From Lentzea pudingi (GTDB lineage: Bacteria; Actinomycetota; Actinomycetes; Mycobacteriales; Pseudonocardiaceae), in assembly GCF_014646255.1 (NCBI RefSeq), contig NZ_BMNC01000011.1, forward strand, positions 172,552-236,551: a DNA stretch of 64,000 nucleotides, read 5' to 3'. This document shows, one piece after another, positions 8,626-19,183 of this stretch. Each line of letters begins with the position of its first letter. Positions within the stretch are counted from its first letter, which is position 1. Made by a program: the position numbers and the translations under genes. The notes under the pieces are model-generated. The model did no database searches and was not told the origin of the DNA. It saw nothing but the letters and a program-made list of their open reading frames with translations.

Positions 8626-10278
8626 CTAAAGCAGCCGGGCGCGCATCACGTGCGCGTCCAACGGCAGCGCGTGCGTCTCGACGAGCTCGAACCCGGCCTC
8701 GGCGAGCAACGCGCGGTAGTGCGCCTCGGTGCGCTCGCGGCCACCGGTGTTGCACAACATGTGGATGTCCCAGGGGATCGCGAGCGAGTCGGCCCCACCG
8801 GTCTCGGGCAGCAGCCGTTCGATCACCAGGATCTCGGCGTGTGCGGGCATGTTCCGCGCACACGTGGCCAGGATCGTGCGGCACTGCTCGTCGTCCCAGT
8901 CGTGCAGCACGCGCGACAGCAGGTAGACGTCACCGGCGCCGGGAACGGCCTCGGTGAAGTCGCCGGGCACGAGGCTGACGCGGTCCGCGAGGTCGGCGAG
9001 CCGGGGTTCGGCCGCGGCCAGGGCGTTCGGCAGGTCGAGCAGCACACCGCGCAGCGCCGGGTTGGCGTGCAGGACGCGGGAGAGCAGCTCGCCGTTGCCG
9101 CCGGCCACGTCGACGACCGTGCGGGCGCCGGAGAAGTCGACGACCTTGGTGACGCCGGTGAACATGGCGTTGCTCGCCGCCATGGAGCCGTGGAACAGCT
9201 CCGCCAGCGCCGGATCCGTCGCCATGTGGGCGAAGTGGTGGGCACCGAAGGCCTTCGCGTACGACTCCTCACCGCTGCGGACGGCCTCGGTGAGCTCGGC
9301 GAACGACCGGTAGAACGGGCCGCCGTACATCAGGGCGAGCGGGCGCATCGACCCCGTCAGGTCCGACCGCAGCAGCTCGCCGAGGTCGGTGAGGTCGTAC
9401 CGCTCGCCGCAGACGCGGACGACGCCGAGCGAGCCGAGGTAGCGCAGGAGCCTCGCCAGGCTCGGGGGTTCGCAGCCGGTGGCCGACGCCAGGCCTTCGA
9501 GGTCCGTGATCGTCACGAGGTGGTCGAGCAGCCGGAGCTCGGCCGCCGTCGCGATGGCCTGCGTCGCCCACGCGCCGGTCATCAGGCGCAGCAGCTCGGT
9601 GCCGGCGCACGACTCCCGCTGGTGGCTTGCCTGCAGTTGCGCGAACCGGCCGGTGGCGATCAGCTCCAGGCGGCGGAACGCGGGGTCGGCGCAGTGCGCG
9701 TCGCGGAAGTAGAAGACCGAGTTGTTCTCGTAGCGGTTGTACCCGCCGCCGTCGCAGCGCCGGACACCGGCGATCATCGTGCGCAGTCCGCGCAGCAGCA
9801 CCGGGTCCGGCCGGCGCACGGCCAGCGCCACGTGGTTCTCGTGCTCGTGCCGGCGTTCGTCCTCCGCGATGTGCGCCAGCTCGGGCGGCGTCACCATCAC
9901 GAAGATCTCCAGCTCGCACGGCCAGCCGTTGCGGTCGGGCACGGGCGCGCGCAGGATGCCGACCTTCAGGTCCGCCACGGGCACCGAGTACCGGGCGCTC
10001 AGCCGTTCGCGGACGACGACGCTCGGGGTCATCGTGCCGACCTCGAGGCCGAGCCGGGCGAGCTCGTCCGTGAGGCCGACCAGGGTCTCCGGGAAGATGA
10101 GCAACGCCGCGTGGTCGAGGGCGGCGTGCCTGGTCACGGCGGCGCGCTGGTCGGCGGGCAGCGACGGCACCGCGGCGGCGAGGGCCGAGTGCGTGTCGTG
10201 CCTGCCGATGAGGGAGATCGCGGCCGTCAGCCGGCCGAGGTCCGCCGCGGCGATGATGCGGGTGGTTGTCGGGATCAT
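8626..10278 (-). CDS. O-methyltransferase with an extra N-terminal domain
   Basis: 550 residues, about 200 longer than a normal plant-type O-methyltransferase. Residues 216-550 form a complete enzyme: a winged-helix dimerisation domain, the SAM-binding motif VVDVAGGNGELL, and HDWDDEQC near the catalytic region. Residues 1-215 form a separate domain I do not recognise, with a His/Glu-rich HEHENHVALAVRR segment. No stop or frameshift separates the halves. The gene sits 19 bp downstream of a PobA-like flavin hydroxylase in one transcription unit, so hydroxylation followed by O-methylation of an aromatic acid is a reasonable inference. Confidence 0.85.
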   Translation of the reverse strand: MIPTTTRIIAAADLGRLTAAISLIGRHDTHSALAAAVPSLPADQRAAVTRHAALDHAALLIFPETLVGLTDELARLGLEVGTMTPSVVVRERLSARYSVPVADLKVGILRAPVPDRNGWPCELEIFVMVTPPELAHIAEDERRHEHENHVALAVRRPDPVLLRGLRTMIAGVRRCDGGGYNRYENNSVFYFRDAHCADPAFRRLELIATGRFAQLQASHQRESCAGTELLRLMTGAWATQAIATAAELRLLDHLVTITDLEGLASATGCEPPSLARLLRYLGSLGVVRVCGERYDLTDLGELLRSDLTGSMRPLALMYGGPFYRSFAELTEAVRSGEESYAKAFGAHHFAHMATDPALAELFHGSMAASNAMFTGVTKVVDFSGARTVVDVAGGNGELLSRVLHANPALRGVLLDLPNALAAAEPRLADLADRVSLVPGDFTEAVPGAGDVYLLSRVLHDWDDEQCRTILATCARNMPAHAEILVIERLLPETGGADSLAIPWDIHMLCNTGGRERTEAHYRALLAEAGFELVETHALPLDAHVMRARLL

Positions 10279-10297
10279 GGTGACGATTCCTGGTGGC

Positions 10298-11446
10298 TCA
10301 GATGCCGACGTAGTGCTCGGCGAAGAAGTTCTGGTGGGCGTGGCAGTCGCGCAGGCTGTGCAGCCGGGCGCGACGCAGAGCGCGGTGGAAGTCGTCGTCC
10401 TGGGTGTGCAGGAGGTCGATCATCCAGCGGGAGAACTCCTGCGCCCGCCAGACGCGGGGCAGGCAGGTGCGCGAGTACGCGGCCAGCGGCCGTTCGTCGT
10501 CGTGGCGCAGCGCGGAGACCAGGGCGGAGGCGAGGGTCTCGGCCTCCATGATCGCCAGGTTGGCGCCCTTGGCCGCCGACGGGCTGATCAGACCGGCGGC
10601 GTCGCCCGCGAGGAACAGCCTGTCGTGCTGGATCTCCGCGGCGACGTCGGACCGCAGCCGCACGATCCGCCGGTCGATGATCGGGCCCTGCTTGAGCTGC
10701 CCGAACTCGTCGACGCGCATGCGGGTGTCGAGCGCCGCCCAGATCCGTTCGCCGGTCCACGCCTCCGCGTCGTCGCCGGGAGGGACCTGGAGGTAGTAGC
10801 GCGTCACCTCGGGGCTGCGCGCCATGTGGCCCGCGAAGCCGTCGTCGTGGATCGCGTAGGTGACCGCCGCCATGCTCTGCGGTGCCTCGGCGAGCACGGC
10901 GAGCCAGCTCACGCCGTGGTCCTGGGTGATGCGCCGGCCGGGCACGGCCTGCCGCGTCACCCCGCCGCTGCCGTCGCAGCCCGCCAGGAACCGGCCGCTG
11001 ACGACGCTCTCCCCCTGCTCGTCGCGGTAACGGATCGTCGCCGTACCGGGATCGACGCCGGTGACGGTCGCACCGAAGCGGATCTCGCCACCGCGGTCCA
11101 GGTACTCGGCGACCAGGTCCGCGACGAGGTCCTGCTGCGGGTACACGGTGTGCACCTCGCCCCGCCCGAGCCGGGAGTAGTCGAGCTCGAACTCCCCGTC
11201 CTCGCCGCGGAAGGCGCAGACACCGTGCTCCAGTCCTTTGTGGAGCATCCCGGCGCCGAGGCCGTGCTCGGTCAGCACCCTGGCGCTGTTCGGGCCGAGG
11301 AACCCCGCCCTCGCCCTGGTCCGCACCTGCTCCCAGCTCGCCCGCTCGACGACGAGGGTGTCGATCCCCTCCGCCCGCAGCAGGTTCCCCAAGACAAGTC
11401 CCGCCGGCCCCGCGCCCGCGATGAGCACGGTGGTGTGGTCGACCAC
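10298..11446 (-). CDS. FAD-dependent aromatic hydroxylase, PobA (4-hydroxybenzoate 3-monooxygenase) family
   Basis: 382 residues, close to the 394 of PobA and similar along its whole length. The N-terminal GAGPAG Rossmann motif, LFLAGDAAG and AKGANLA bind FAD; the RYYLQVP, FSRWM and C-terminal HYVGI segments are PobA hallmarks. By eye the active-site positions Tyr201, Arg214, Arg220, Tyr222 and Tyr385 (Pseudomonas numbering) are kept, but Ser212, which contacts the substrate carboxylate, is Met. The substrate may therefore not be 4-hydroxybenzoate. The GTG at 11446 follows a GAGAGG sequence; the longer frame to 11608 adds unrelated residues. It is co-transcribed with the O-methyltransferase. 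Confidence 0.85.
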   Translation of the reverse strand: MVDHTTVLIAGAGPAGLVLGNLLRAEGIDTLVVERASWEQVRTRARAGFLGPNSARVLTEHGLGAGMLHKGLEHGVCAFRGEDGEFELDYSRLGRGEVHTVYPQQDLVADLVAEYLDRGGEIRFGATVTGVDPGTATIRYRDEQGESVVSGRFLAGCDGSGGVTRQAVPGRRITQDHGVSWLAVLAEAPQSMAAVTYAIHDDGFAGHMARSPEVTRYYLQVPPGDDAEAWTGERIWAALDTRMRVDEFGQLKQGPIIDRRIVRLRSDVAAEIQHDRLFLAGDAAGLISPSAAKGANLAIMEAETLASALVSALRHDDERPLAAYSRTCLPRVWRAQEFSRWMIDLLHTQDDDFHRALRRARLHSLRDCHAHQNFFAEHYVGI

Positions 11447-11652
11447 GCCTCCTGGTCCTCTCTGCCGGTCGAGCCCGCGCCGGGCCCTTTGCCGCAGCAC
11501 TGGACAGCAACGACGAGGGCGGGGACCAGCGGCTCGCCGAGGAAGATGATCATGTCCACTCCATCGTGTCGGCGCCGGTGCGACCCGTGTGGTTGGTAAC
11601 GACTTCATGGGCCGTGCATGACTTAGTCGCCGCGATCAGGCATTCTGCGCAA

Positions 11653-12657
11653 ATGGCATCCCGGCAGGCGAGCGACTTCGCCCAGTTGGCCGCCGAGATC
11701 AAGCAGGCTGGCCTGCTTGCCCGGCGGCGCGGTTACTACTTCACCCGGATCGGCGTGAACCTCGTGGTCTACGCCGCGGCCTGGGTGGCGTTCGCGCTGC
11801 TGGGCGACTCGTGGTGGCAGCTCGCGGTGGCGGTCGTCCTGGCCGCGATGAGCACGCAGCTCGCGTTCATCGGGCACGACGCCGGTCACAAGCAGATCTT
11901 CGCCTCGAGGAGGTGGAACGAGATCACCGGCTACGTCCACAGCGGCCTGGTCGGTGTGAGCTACGACTGGTGGGTCGGCAAGCACAACCGCCACCACGCC
12001 AACCCGAACCACGAGGACGAGGACCCGGACGTCGACATCTCGGTGCTGGCGTTCACCCAGCGGCAGGGAGTCGCCAAGCGCGGCGCGCTGCGGTGGATCG
12101 CCTCACGTCAGGCGGTGTTGTTCTTCCCGTTGCTGCTGCTCGAAGGCTTCGCACTGCACTGGCACTCGATCAAGTACTCCGGCCGCGAGCGGACCGTGAT
12201 GATCGCGAACGTCGTGGTGTACCTCGCGATCGTCTTCTGGGTGCTCTCACCCGTGTACGCGATCACGTTCATCCTGGTCCACCAGGCCCTGTGGGGCTTC
12301 TACATGGGCTGTTCGTTCGCCCCCAACCACAAGGGCATGCCGGTGCTGTCGGCCGGGCACACCCTCGACTTCCTGCGCAAGCAGGTGCTGACCTCCCGCA
12401 ACATCCGGGGCGGCTGGTTCACCGACATCCTGCTCGGCGGGCTGAACTACCAGATCGAGCACCACCTGTTCCCGAGCATGCCGCGGCCGAACCTGAAGCA
12501 CGCGCAGTCCATCGTCCGGAACTTCTGCGAGCAGCGCGGGATCTCGTACGCGCAATGCGGGCTGTTCCGCTCGTACGGCTACGTGCTGGAGCACCTGCAC
12601 GAGGTCGCCACCTCGTTGTCCGAAACTGGACAGAGGTCCGCCAAAACGCTCGCCTGA
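11653..12657 (+). CDS. membrane fatty acid desaturase
   Basis: About 334 residues with three histidine boxes: GHDAGH, HNRHH and QIEHH. These bind the di-iron centre of membrane acyl-lipid or acyl-CoA desaturases. Hydrophobic segments flank the boxes in the usual 2+2 arrangement. The Q in the third box (QIEHH) is frequent in front-end desaturases, but no cytochrome b5 domain is fused, so electrons must come from separate ferredoxin or reductase partners. The ATG at 11653 gives the family-like N-terminus; a GTG at 11566 would add 29 residues. Neither start has a clear ribosome-binding sequence, so this choice is uncertain. Confidence 0.88.
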   Translation: MASRQASDFAQLAAEIKQAGLLARRRGYYFTRIGVNLVVYAAAWVAFALLGDSWWQLAVAVVLAAMSTQLAFIGHDAGHKQIFASRRWNEITGYVHSGLVGVSYDWWVGKHNRHHANPNHEDEDPDVDISVLAFTQRQGVAKRGALRWIASRQAVLFFPLLLLEGFALHWHSIKYSGRERTVMIANVVVYLAIVFWVLSPVYAITFILVHQALWGFYMGCSFAPNHKGMPVLSAGHTLDFLRKQVLTSRNIRGGWFTDILLGGLNYQIEHHLFPSMPRPNLKHAQSIVRNFCEQRGISYAQCGLFRSYGYVLEHLHEVATSLSETGQRSAKTLA

Positions 12658-12708
12658 CCCGCGCGGCGCTGATTTCCTCGGTTCGAGAGTCCGAACTGGG
12701 GAGTTCAC

Positions 12709-14565
12709 ATGCGCAAAAGGCTATTTGGCGTGCTCACAGCAGGTGTCGCACTGGCTCTGGTCGCCGGCGGACAGTCGGCGGCCGAGCCCGCGGCAGGGCT
12801 GATCCAGCCCGATCCGATGCTCGCTTTCCTGCCCGCGGAGGCACAGGTCGACTGGGCGGCGGTGCACCGCGGCCGGGAGGCCCGCAAGCAGAACCGGGAG
12901 CAGGCCCGCGTGGCCGCGAAGAGCGCCGGCCAGCCGTTGGCGTACACCGAGAAGGAGACCGGGCAGGGCGCCAACGACGCGCCCTCGAAGGCCGAGCACG
13001 TGGCCGGGTTCGGGACCGGCAGGGGCAAGAACCCGAAGCTCACGCTCACCGGCGACCTCGCGGGTGATCCCACGATCCCCGTGGTGCCGCCGTCCGCCGA
13101 GATGAACGACGCCATCCCGCACGCGAGCGCCCTCGGCACGTCCGTGCGGACCAGCGGGACGATCGGGGACGGCCCGTACGGCAGCGGCGGCGACGGCAGC
13201 GGCGACCACGACTTCTACCGGCTCACCGGCGGCTCGGAAGGCAAGTACGTCGTCGTCACGACGGACACCCCGGCGGGCGACCTCGACACGCTGCTCGCCG
13301 CGTTCGACTCGACCGGGTCGCTCCTGGGACAGCACGACAACCTCGCGGGCACCACCGACAGCAGGCTGCAGGTCTTCCTGCCCGCGGGTCAGGACGTGTA
13401 CGTCATGGTCGCCGCGGCCGGGCCAGGTGGCATCCCGGCCGACCCGCTGAAGCCGGGCACCGGCAAGCGCGTCCTGACCGAGGGCGACTACGACCTGACC
13501 GTCTCTTCCGGCAGCAACGACAAGGACCACTTCTCCGTCGACCTCAAGGCCGGTGACGTGCTCGGCGCGTCGGCGGCGGGCAAGGCGACCAGGGTGGTCG
13601 TCCACGACCCGGCCGGACGGGAGGTCTTCGGTTCGTCGCAGGACTTCAGCTTCCTGTACGCCGAGAACTCCCCGATGCCCGCCGGTGGCAACGCCGTCGC
13701 GGACTTCGTGGCCCCGAAGGACGGCCGCTACACCGTGGGCGCCGAGAACGGTGACGGCCGCTACGACGTCACGGTCGAGGCCTACCGTCCCGGCTCCGAG
13801 CTCAACCAGCGGCCCGAGGTGCTGACGATCTTCCTCGACTTCGACGGCGCCCGCGTCAACACCCGGATCTTCAGCTCCGATCCCAGTGCGGGCAACAAGG
13901 ACCTCTCGCCGTTGAAGAAGTTCCTGCCGGGCTGGGGTCTCTCCGCCGCCGACGAGAACGCCGTGATCGACGGCGTCGTCGCGACCACGCGCGAGAACAT
14001 CGAGAAGGACCTCGCCGCGAAGGGCACCAACAAGCGGTTCGCCGTGCGGATCCTCAACAGCCGCGACCACGCCGACCCGTGGGGCCAGAAGAACGTCAGC
14101 CGGGTGGTCATCGGCGGCTCGATCGCCGAGGCCGGCATCCAGACCGTCGGCATCGCGCAGTCGATCGACGCGGGCAACTTCGGCAAGGAGGAGACCTCAC
14201 TGGTGCTGCTCGACATCCTCAGCGCTCCCGCGGCCCAGACGGGCACGTCGCTGAACCGCTACATCACCCCGGCCAGTGACAGGATCGCGTTCATCGGCCG
14301 GGCGATCGGCAACATCACCGCGCACGAGGCCGGGCACATGTCGGGCAGCTGGCACCAGGACCAGTTCAACGCGCTCGACGCCATCATGGACCAGGGCGGC
14401 AACCCGAAGGGCATGTTCGGCGTGGGCCCGGACGCCGTCGGTGGCACCGCGGACGACGTCGACGTCGACTTCCACGAGGACGTCCTCAACCCCAACGAGG
14501 GTTTCACCGGGATCGAGGACTCCCTCAACCGCACCGCCTGGGCGTACGTCCGAGGCGCCAACTGA
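12709..14565 (+). CDS. secreted zinc metalloprotease (metzincin-type) with pre-peptidase-like domains
   Basis: 618 residues with a Sec signal peptide (MRKRLFGV, hydrophobic core, cleavage near ESAAEPA-like Ala residues 25-29). A beta-rich region (about 150-370) resembles bacterial pre-peptidase C-terminal domains. The catalytic domain carries HEAGHMSGSWH at residues 539-549, the full HExxHxxGxxH zinc signature, and a downstream Met in DAIMDQGG that fits a Met-turn. It should be an extracellular endopeptidase. The GGGGAG ribosome-binding site lies 5 bases before the ATG. It has no obvious operon partner. The substrate is unknown. Confidence 0.85.
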   Translation: MRKRLFGVLTAGVALALVAGGQSAAEPAAGLIQPDPMLAFLPAEAQVDWAAVHRGREARKQNREQARVAAKSAGQPLAYTEKETGQGANDAPSKAEHVAGFGTGRGKNPKLTLTGDLAGDPTIPVVPPSAEMNDAIPHASALGTSVRTSGTIGDGPYGSGGDGSGDHDFYRLTGGSEGKYVVVTTDTPAGDLDTLLAAFDSTGSLLGQHDNLAGTTDSRLQVFLPAGQDVYVMVAAAGPGGIPADPLKPGTGKRVLTEGDYDLTVSSGSNDKDHFSVDLKAGDVLGASAAGKATRVVVHDPAGREVFGSSQDFSFLYAENSPMPAGGNAVADFVAPKDGRYTVGAENGDGRYDVTVEAYRPGSELNQRPEVLTIFLDFDGARVNTRIFSSDPSAGNKDLSPLKKFLPGWGLSAADENAVIDGVVATTRENIEKDLAAKGTNKRFAVRILNSRDHADPWGQKNVSRVVIGGSIAEAGIQTVGIAQSIDAGNFGKEETSLVLLDILSAPAAQTGTSLNRYITPASDRIAFIGRAIGNITAHEAGHMSGSWHQDQFNALDAIMDQGGNPKGMFGVGPDAVGGTADDVDVDFHEDVLNPNEGFTGIEDSLNRTAWAYVRGAN

Positions 14566-14616
14566 CGGTCCGATTCCCGCCAGAATCCCCGGAGCGGTTC
14601 CAGCAGACTGGACGGC

Positions 14617-15318
14617 ATGGGATCACTTGCGGGAAAAGCGGCTCTCGTCACCGGCGGGAGCCGCGGCATCGGTGCCGCGGTCGCCGAGAAGCTCACCGCT
14701 CTCGGCGCCCGCGTCGCCGTCACGTACCAGAACACCAAGCCGGACAACGTTTTCGCCATCCAGGCCGACAGCGCCGACCCGGACGCCGTGGTGGCCGCGG
14801 TCGAGGAGACCGCGGTCCACTTCGGACGGCTCGACGTGCTGGTGAACAACGCCGCGGTCTTCCAGGTCGGCCCCCTGGAGGAACTCGGCCGTGAAGAGTT
14901 CGACCACACGATGGCCGTGAACGTGCGGGCGCCGTTCCTCGCGGCCCGAGCGGCCGCACGGCACATGCACGACGGTGGTCGAATCATCAGCATCGGCAGC
15001 AATGTCGCCGTGTACGCGCCGTTTCCGGGCTTCGCGTTGTACTCGGCGAGCAAGACCGCGCTGATCGGGATGACGAAAGGACTCGCGCGCGAGCTGGGTC
15101 CGTTGGGCATCACGGCGAACGTGGTGAACCCGGGGCCTACGGACACCGACATGAACCCGGCCGACGGGCCGTTGTCGGACACGATTCGCGGACTGACCGC
15201 GCTGGGGCGCTACGGGCATCCGGCGGAGATCGCCGAGCTGGTCGCGGCTCTGGCCGGCGAGGCCGGTGCGTACGTCACCGGTGCCAGCATCAACGTCGAC
15301 GGCGGTTTCACCGCCTGA
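14617..15318 (+). CDS. short-chain dehydrogenase/reductase
   Basis: 233-residue classical SDR. The cofactor motif TGGSRGIG is near residues 13-20, NNA follows at about 80, and the catalytic Ser plus YSASK are near residues 127-144; it ends with NVDGGFTA. The members it most resembles reduce 3-oxoacyl or other carbonyl substrates with NAD(P)H. The second-strand pattern, with Gln and Asn rather than an acidic residue, leaves the cofactor open. It is probably monocistronic and ends 3 bp before the stop of the convergent P450 gene. Confidence 0.9.
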   Translation: MGSLAGKAALVTGGSRGIGAAVAEKLTALGARVAVTYQNTKPDNVFAIQADSADPDAVVAAVEETAVHFGRLDVLVNNAAVFQVGPLEELGREEFDHTMAVNVRAPFLAARAAARHMHDGGRIISIGSNVAVYAPFPGFALYSASKTALIGMTKGLARELGPLGITANVVNPGPTDTDMNPADGPLSDTIRGLTALGRYGHPAEIAELVAALAGEAGAYVTGASINVDGGFTA

Positions 15319-15321
15319 CGA

Positions 15322-16518
15322 CTACGCCCAGGTGACGGGCAGGGCGTGGACGCCGTAGATGTTCATGTCGGTCCTGAGCTTCACTTCCCTTGCCGGAACG
15401 GCTAGTTCCAGCGAGGGGAAGCGGCGCAGCAGTCCCTCGAACCCGGCGCGCATCTCGATGCGGGCCAGCTGCTGACCGAGGCACTGGTGCACGCCGTGCC
15501 CGAACGCCAGGTGGCCACGAGCGTTGCGGTGCACGTCGAGCGAGTCGGCGTGCTCGTAACGCTCCGGGTCGTGGTTGCCCGCCAGCAGCGACAACACGAC
15601 CATCGAACCCTCGCGGATCGTCTCCCCGAAGAACTCGACGTCCTCCGCGGCGTACCGGAAGAAGATGTCGGCGACGGCCAGGTAGCGCAGCAGTTCCTCG
15701 ACGGCATCGGGGATCAGCTCCGGGTTCGCGCGCAGGGCTTCGAGCTGGTCCGGGTGCTCCAGCAACGCGAAAGTGCCCAGCGCCAGCATGTTCGCGGTCG
15801 TCTCGTGGCCCGCGAGCAGCAGGAGGAACGCGATTCCGACGAGTTCCTCGATGCTGAGGTCCTCGTCCCCGGCCAGGTCGGACAGCAGGTCGTCGCCCGG
15901 TTCGGCGCGCTTGGCGACGACCAGTTCACCCAGGTAGCCGGTGATCGCCATGTACGCGGCCATCTTGTCCTCCAGGTTCACCTGCCGTTCCATGAACTTG
16001 GAGGAGTTGTGCTGGAACGTGTCCCTGTCCGCGTACGGCACGCCGAGGATCTCGCAGATCACCAGTGACGGCACCGGAAGCGCGAACTCCCGGACGAGGT
16101 CGACCGGCGGGGTGAGCTTCGCCAGCGCGTCCAGCTGCCGCTCGGTGATCTCGACGATGCCCTCTTCGAGAGCCTTCATCCGCTTGACCGTGAACGCCCC
16201 GGTGAGCTTGCGGCGCAACCGGGTGTGGTCCGGCGGGTCCATGCTGATGAACAGGCCAGGGGTCTGGGGGACCGGCTCGGTCATCTCCGGCATGCCCGGC
16301 GTCGGGAAAGGCACGTGGATGATGCCGAGGTCCTGCCGGCTGCTGAACCTGGTGTCCGCCAACGCCTGCCGAACCGCTTCGTACCCGGTGACCAGCCACC
16401 CCTCGTGGCCGTCGGGGAAGAGCATCGGGCTGACCGGGCGGGTCGCGCGTACCCTGGTGATCTCACCGGGCGGGTCGAACGGCGTGACGTCGCGTTCCAT
16501 GGGTAAGCCGTGCAGCAT
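15322..16518 (-). CDS. cytochrome P450
   Basis: 398-residue soluble bacterial P450. Visible motifs are the I-helix AGHETT oxygen-activation motif, the K-helix EELLR and the haem loop FGHGVHQCLG with the thiolate Cys at about residue 346. The ATG at 16518 has GAAGGAGAT upstream with correct spacing; a longer frame to 16602 runs into the permease gene. It is the last gene of a unit with a DrrAB-like transporter, 14 bp downstream of the permease. A secondary-metabolite oxidation role is likely, but the substrate is unknown. Confidence 0.92.
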   Translation of the reverse strand: MLHGLPMERDVTPFDPPGEITRVRATRPVSPMLFPDGHEGWLVTGYEAVRQALADTRFSSRQDLGIIHVPFPTPGMPEMTEPVPQTPGLFISMDPPDHTRLRRKLTGAFTVKRMKALEEGIVEITERQLDALAKLTPPVDLVREFALPVPSLVICEILGVPYADRDTFQHNSSKFMERQVNLEDKMAAYMAITGYLGELVVAKRAEPGDDLLSDLAGDEDLSIEELVGIAFLLLLAGHETTANMLALGTFALLEHPDQLEALRANPELIPDAVEELLRYLAVADIFFRYAAEDVEFFGETIREGSMVVLSLLAGNHDPERYEHADSLDVHRNARGHLAFGHGVHQCLGQQLARIEMRAGFEGLLRRFPSLELAVPAREVKLRTDMNIYGVHALPVTWA

Positions 16519-16532
16519 GATCGATATCTCCT

Positions 16533-17311
16533 TCAGCGGGTTGATTCGCGGTTGAAGAGCTTCTTGGACCAGAGGTAGCCGCCGAACCCGATGACGGCGC
16601 ACCAGGCGAAGGCGATGTAGCCGCTGTTGCCGATCGACGTGCCCATCAGCAAACCACGCAGGGCGTCGATGAACGGGGTGAACGGCTGGTATTCGGCGAA
16701 CCAGCGCAACACGGTCGGCATCGAGTCGGTGGGCACGAAACCGTTGCCGAAGAACGGGAGCAAGATCAGCGGCAGGCCGACGTTGCTCGACGACTCGACG
16801 GACTTGCTGGCGAGGCCCAGTGCGGCGGAGAGCCAGATCATCGCGAACGACATGGCCACCAGCAGACCGGCCAGCGCGAGCCAGTCGAGTGCGCTCGCCT
16901 GCGGCCGGAACCCGATCGCGACGGCGACACCGAAGACGACCGACATGGCGAGGACGGTCTGGACCAGGCTGCCGACGACGTGTCCGGTGAGGACGGACAC
17001 CCGTGCGATCGCCATGGTGCGGAACCGGTCGACGATGCCCTCGGTCATGTCCATCGCGATGGAGATGCTCGTGCCCTGCACCGCGGCGGTGATCGACATC
17101 AGGATGATCGTCGGCGTCACGTAGTTGAGGTACTCGGCTCTGCCGCCGCTCGGGCCGCCCAGGCCGGCGCCGAGGGTGCCGCCGAAGACGTAGACGAACA
17201 GCAGCAGGAAGACGACCGGCATGATCAGGAGCTGGAACGTCAGCGAGGGGTAGCGGATCATCCGCTTGAGGTTGCGGCGCACCATCGTCGCCGAGTCGGT
17301 CAGTGCGTACG

Positions 17312-17315
<4 letters not shown>
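16533..17315 (-). CDS. ABC-2 type transporter permease, DrrB-like
   Basis: 260 residues with six hydrophobic segments in the ABC-2 membrane family pattern (LTFQLLIMPVVFLLLFVYVFGG; the NVGLPLILLPFFGNGFVP loop). It resembles daunorubicin-resistance DrrB and would form the membrane part of an efflux pump. The start overlaps the upstream ATPase stop by ATGA (17312-17315), so the two subunits are co-translated. It is followed by a P450 gene in the same direction. Confidence 0.9.
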
Positions 17316-18262
<947 letters not shown>

Positions 18263-18272
18263 GGATTTCCCC

Positions 18273-19115
18273 TCAGCTGCGGCGAACGGAGATGTCGCCG
18301 AAGGACGTGTGGGCGGTGACCTTGACGGTCTGCGCGGAGTTGCCGGGGCCGTCGCTCACGTCGAGCGTGTTGCTGACGCGGCCGAACGAGGTCTTGGCGT
18401 CGATCCACGCGGCGGTGCCCTGGGCGATCCCGACCTCGATGCCGCCCATGGCGGTGTTCAGCGTGACGGTGTCGCTGACGACCTCGGCGACCTCGATGGA
18501 GCCCATCGCGGTCCTGGCCTCCACCAGTGCCCCGGCGCGTTCGACGTTGATGTCGCCGTTGGCCGAACGGGCCCGCAGCTCGCCCTCGACCGTGCCGACG
18601 TCGATGTGGCCGTTGGAGTTCTTGACAACCAGCGCGCCGTCGACCCTGCCGACGCGGATGTGCCCGCTGCCGGTCTTGACCTCGGCGTTGCCCGTGACCG
18701 TGCCGATCTTGACCTGCCCGGCGCCGGTGTCGGCCTTCAGCCGGCCGGTGCGGTCGAGGTGGATGTTGCCCGCGGACAGGTCGGCCTCGGTCTCGCCGAG
18801 CACCCCGGTGGTGCGGATGCTGCCCGCCGTCACGTCGACGTCCACTTTGGACCCGGTGGGCAGCTCGATCACGATGTCGACCGACCTGGTCTTCTTGGAG
18901 AAGTCGAACGTCCGCTTCGGCCCGCGCACGATCAGCGTGCCGTCGGCGTAGTCGACCCTGGTCTTCTGCGCGGCCTCGACGTCCGAGGAGTCGGACGAGT
19001 CCGAGGGCCGCAGGTCGACCGCGGTGGTGGTGCGGTCGGTCGCGACGATCTGGACGTGGCCCGCGTAGACGTCGAGCAGTACGGAAATCGGATCCGGCGT
19101 GTCGTAAGAAGGCAT
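18273..19115 (-). CDS. DUF4097 beta-helix-like protein of an ABC transporter operon
   Basis: 280 residues. From about residue 90 it is built of repeating short beta-strand units such as GSIRTTG, GNIHLDRTG, GQVKIGTVTG, GHIRVGRVDG and GDINVERAG. This is the DUF4097/DUF4098 pattern, predicted to form a right-handed beta-helix or adhesin-like sheet. No signal peptide or membrane segment is visible. The ATG at 19115 has GAGGGG 6 bases upstream. Such genes often sit, as here, between a small ribbon-helix-helix gene and an ABC efflux pair. The molecular role is unknown. Confidence 0.85.
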   Translation of the reverse strand: MPSYDTPDPISVLLDVYAGHVQIVATDRTTTAVDLRPSDSSDSSDVEAAQKTRVDYADGTLIVRGPKRTFDFSKKTRSVDIVIELPTGSKVDVDVTAGSIRTTGVLGETEADLSAGNIHLDRTGRLKADTGAGQVKIGTVTGNAEVKTGSGHIRVGRVDGALVVKNSNGHIDVGTVEGELRARSANGDINVERAGALVEARTAMGSIEVAEVVSDTVTLNTAMGGIEVGIAQGTAAWIDAKTSFGRVSNTLDVSDGPGNSAQTVKVTAHTSFGDISVRRS

Positions 19116-19183
19116 GGCTGTCCCCTCAGAAGGTGTCGGTGGAACATCCCCGCAGGTCGGGGCGATGTGATGCCGGACGGGTG

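Noticed and set aside
8650..10551. 633-residue open frame on the plus strand
   Set aside because: Antisense to the O-methyltransferase, low-complexity composition, no homology motifs.
12721..14070. 449-residue open frame on the minus strand
   Set aside because: Antisense to the metalloprotease, which has a clear signal peptide and zinc motif.
16519..16602. N-terminal extension of the P450 to 16602
   Set aside because: It overlaps the permease gene, and the ATG at 16518 has a correctly spaced ribosome-binding site.
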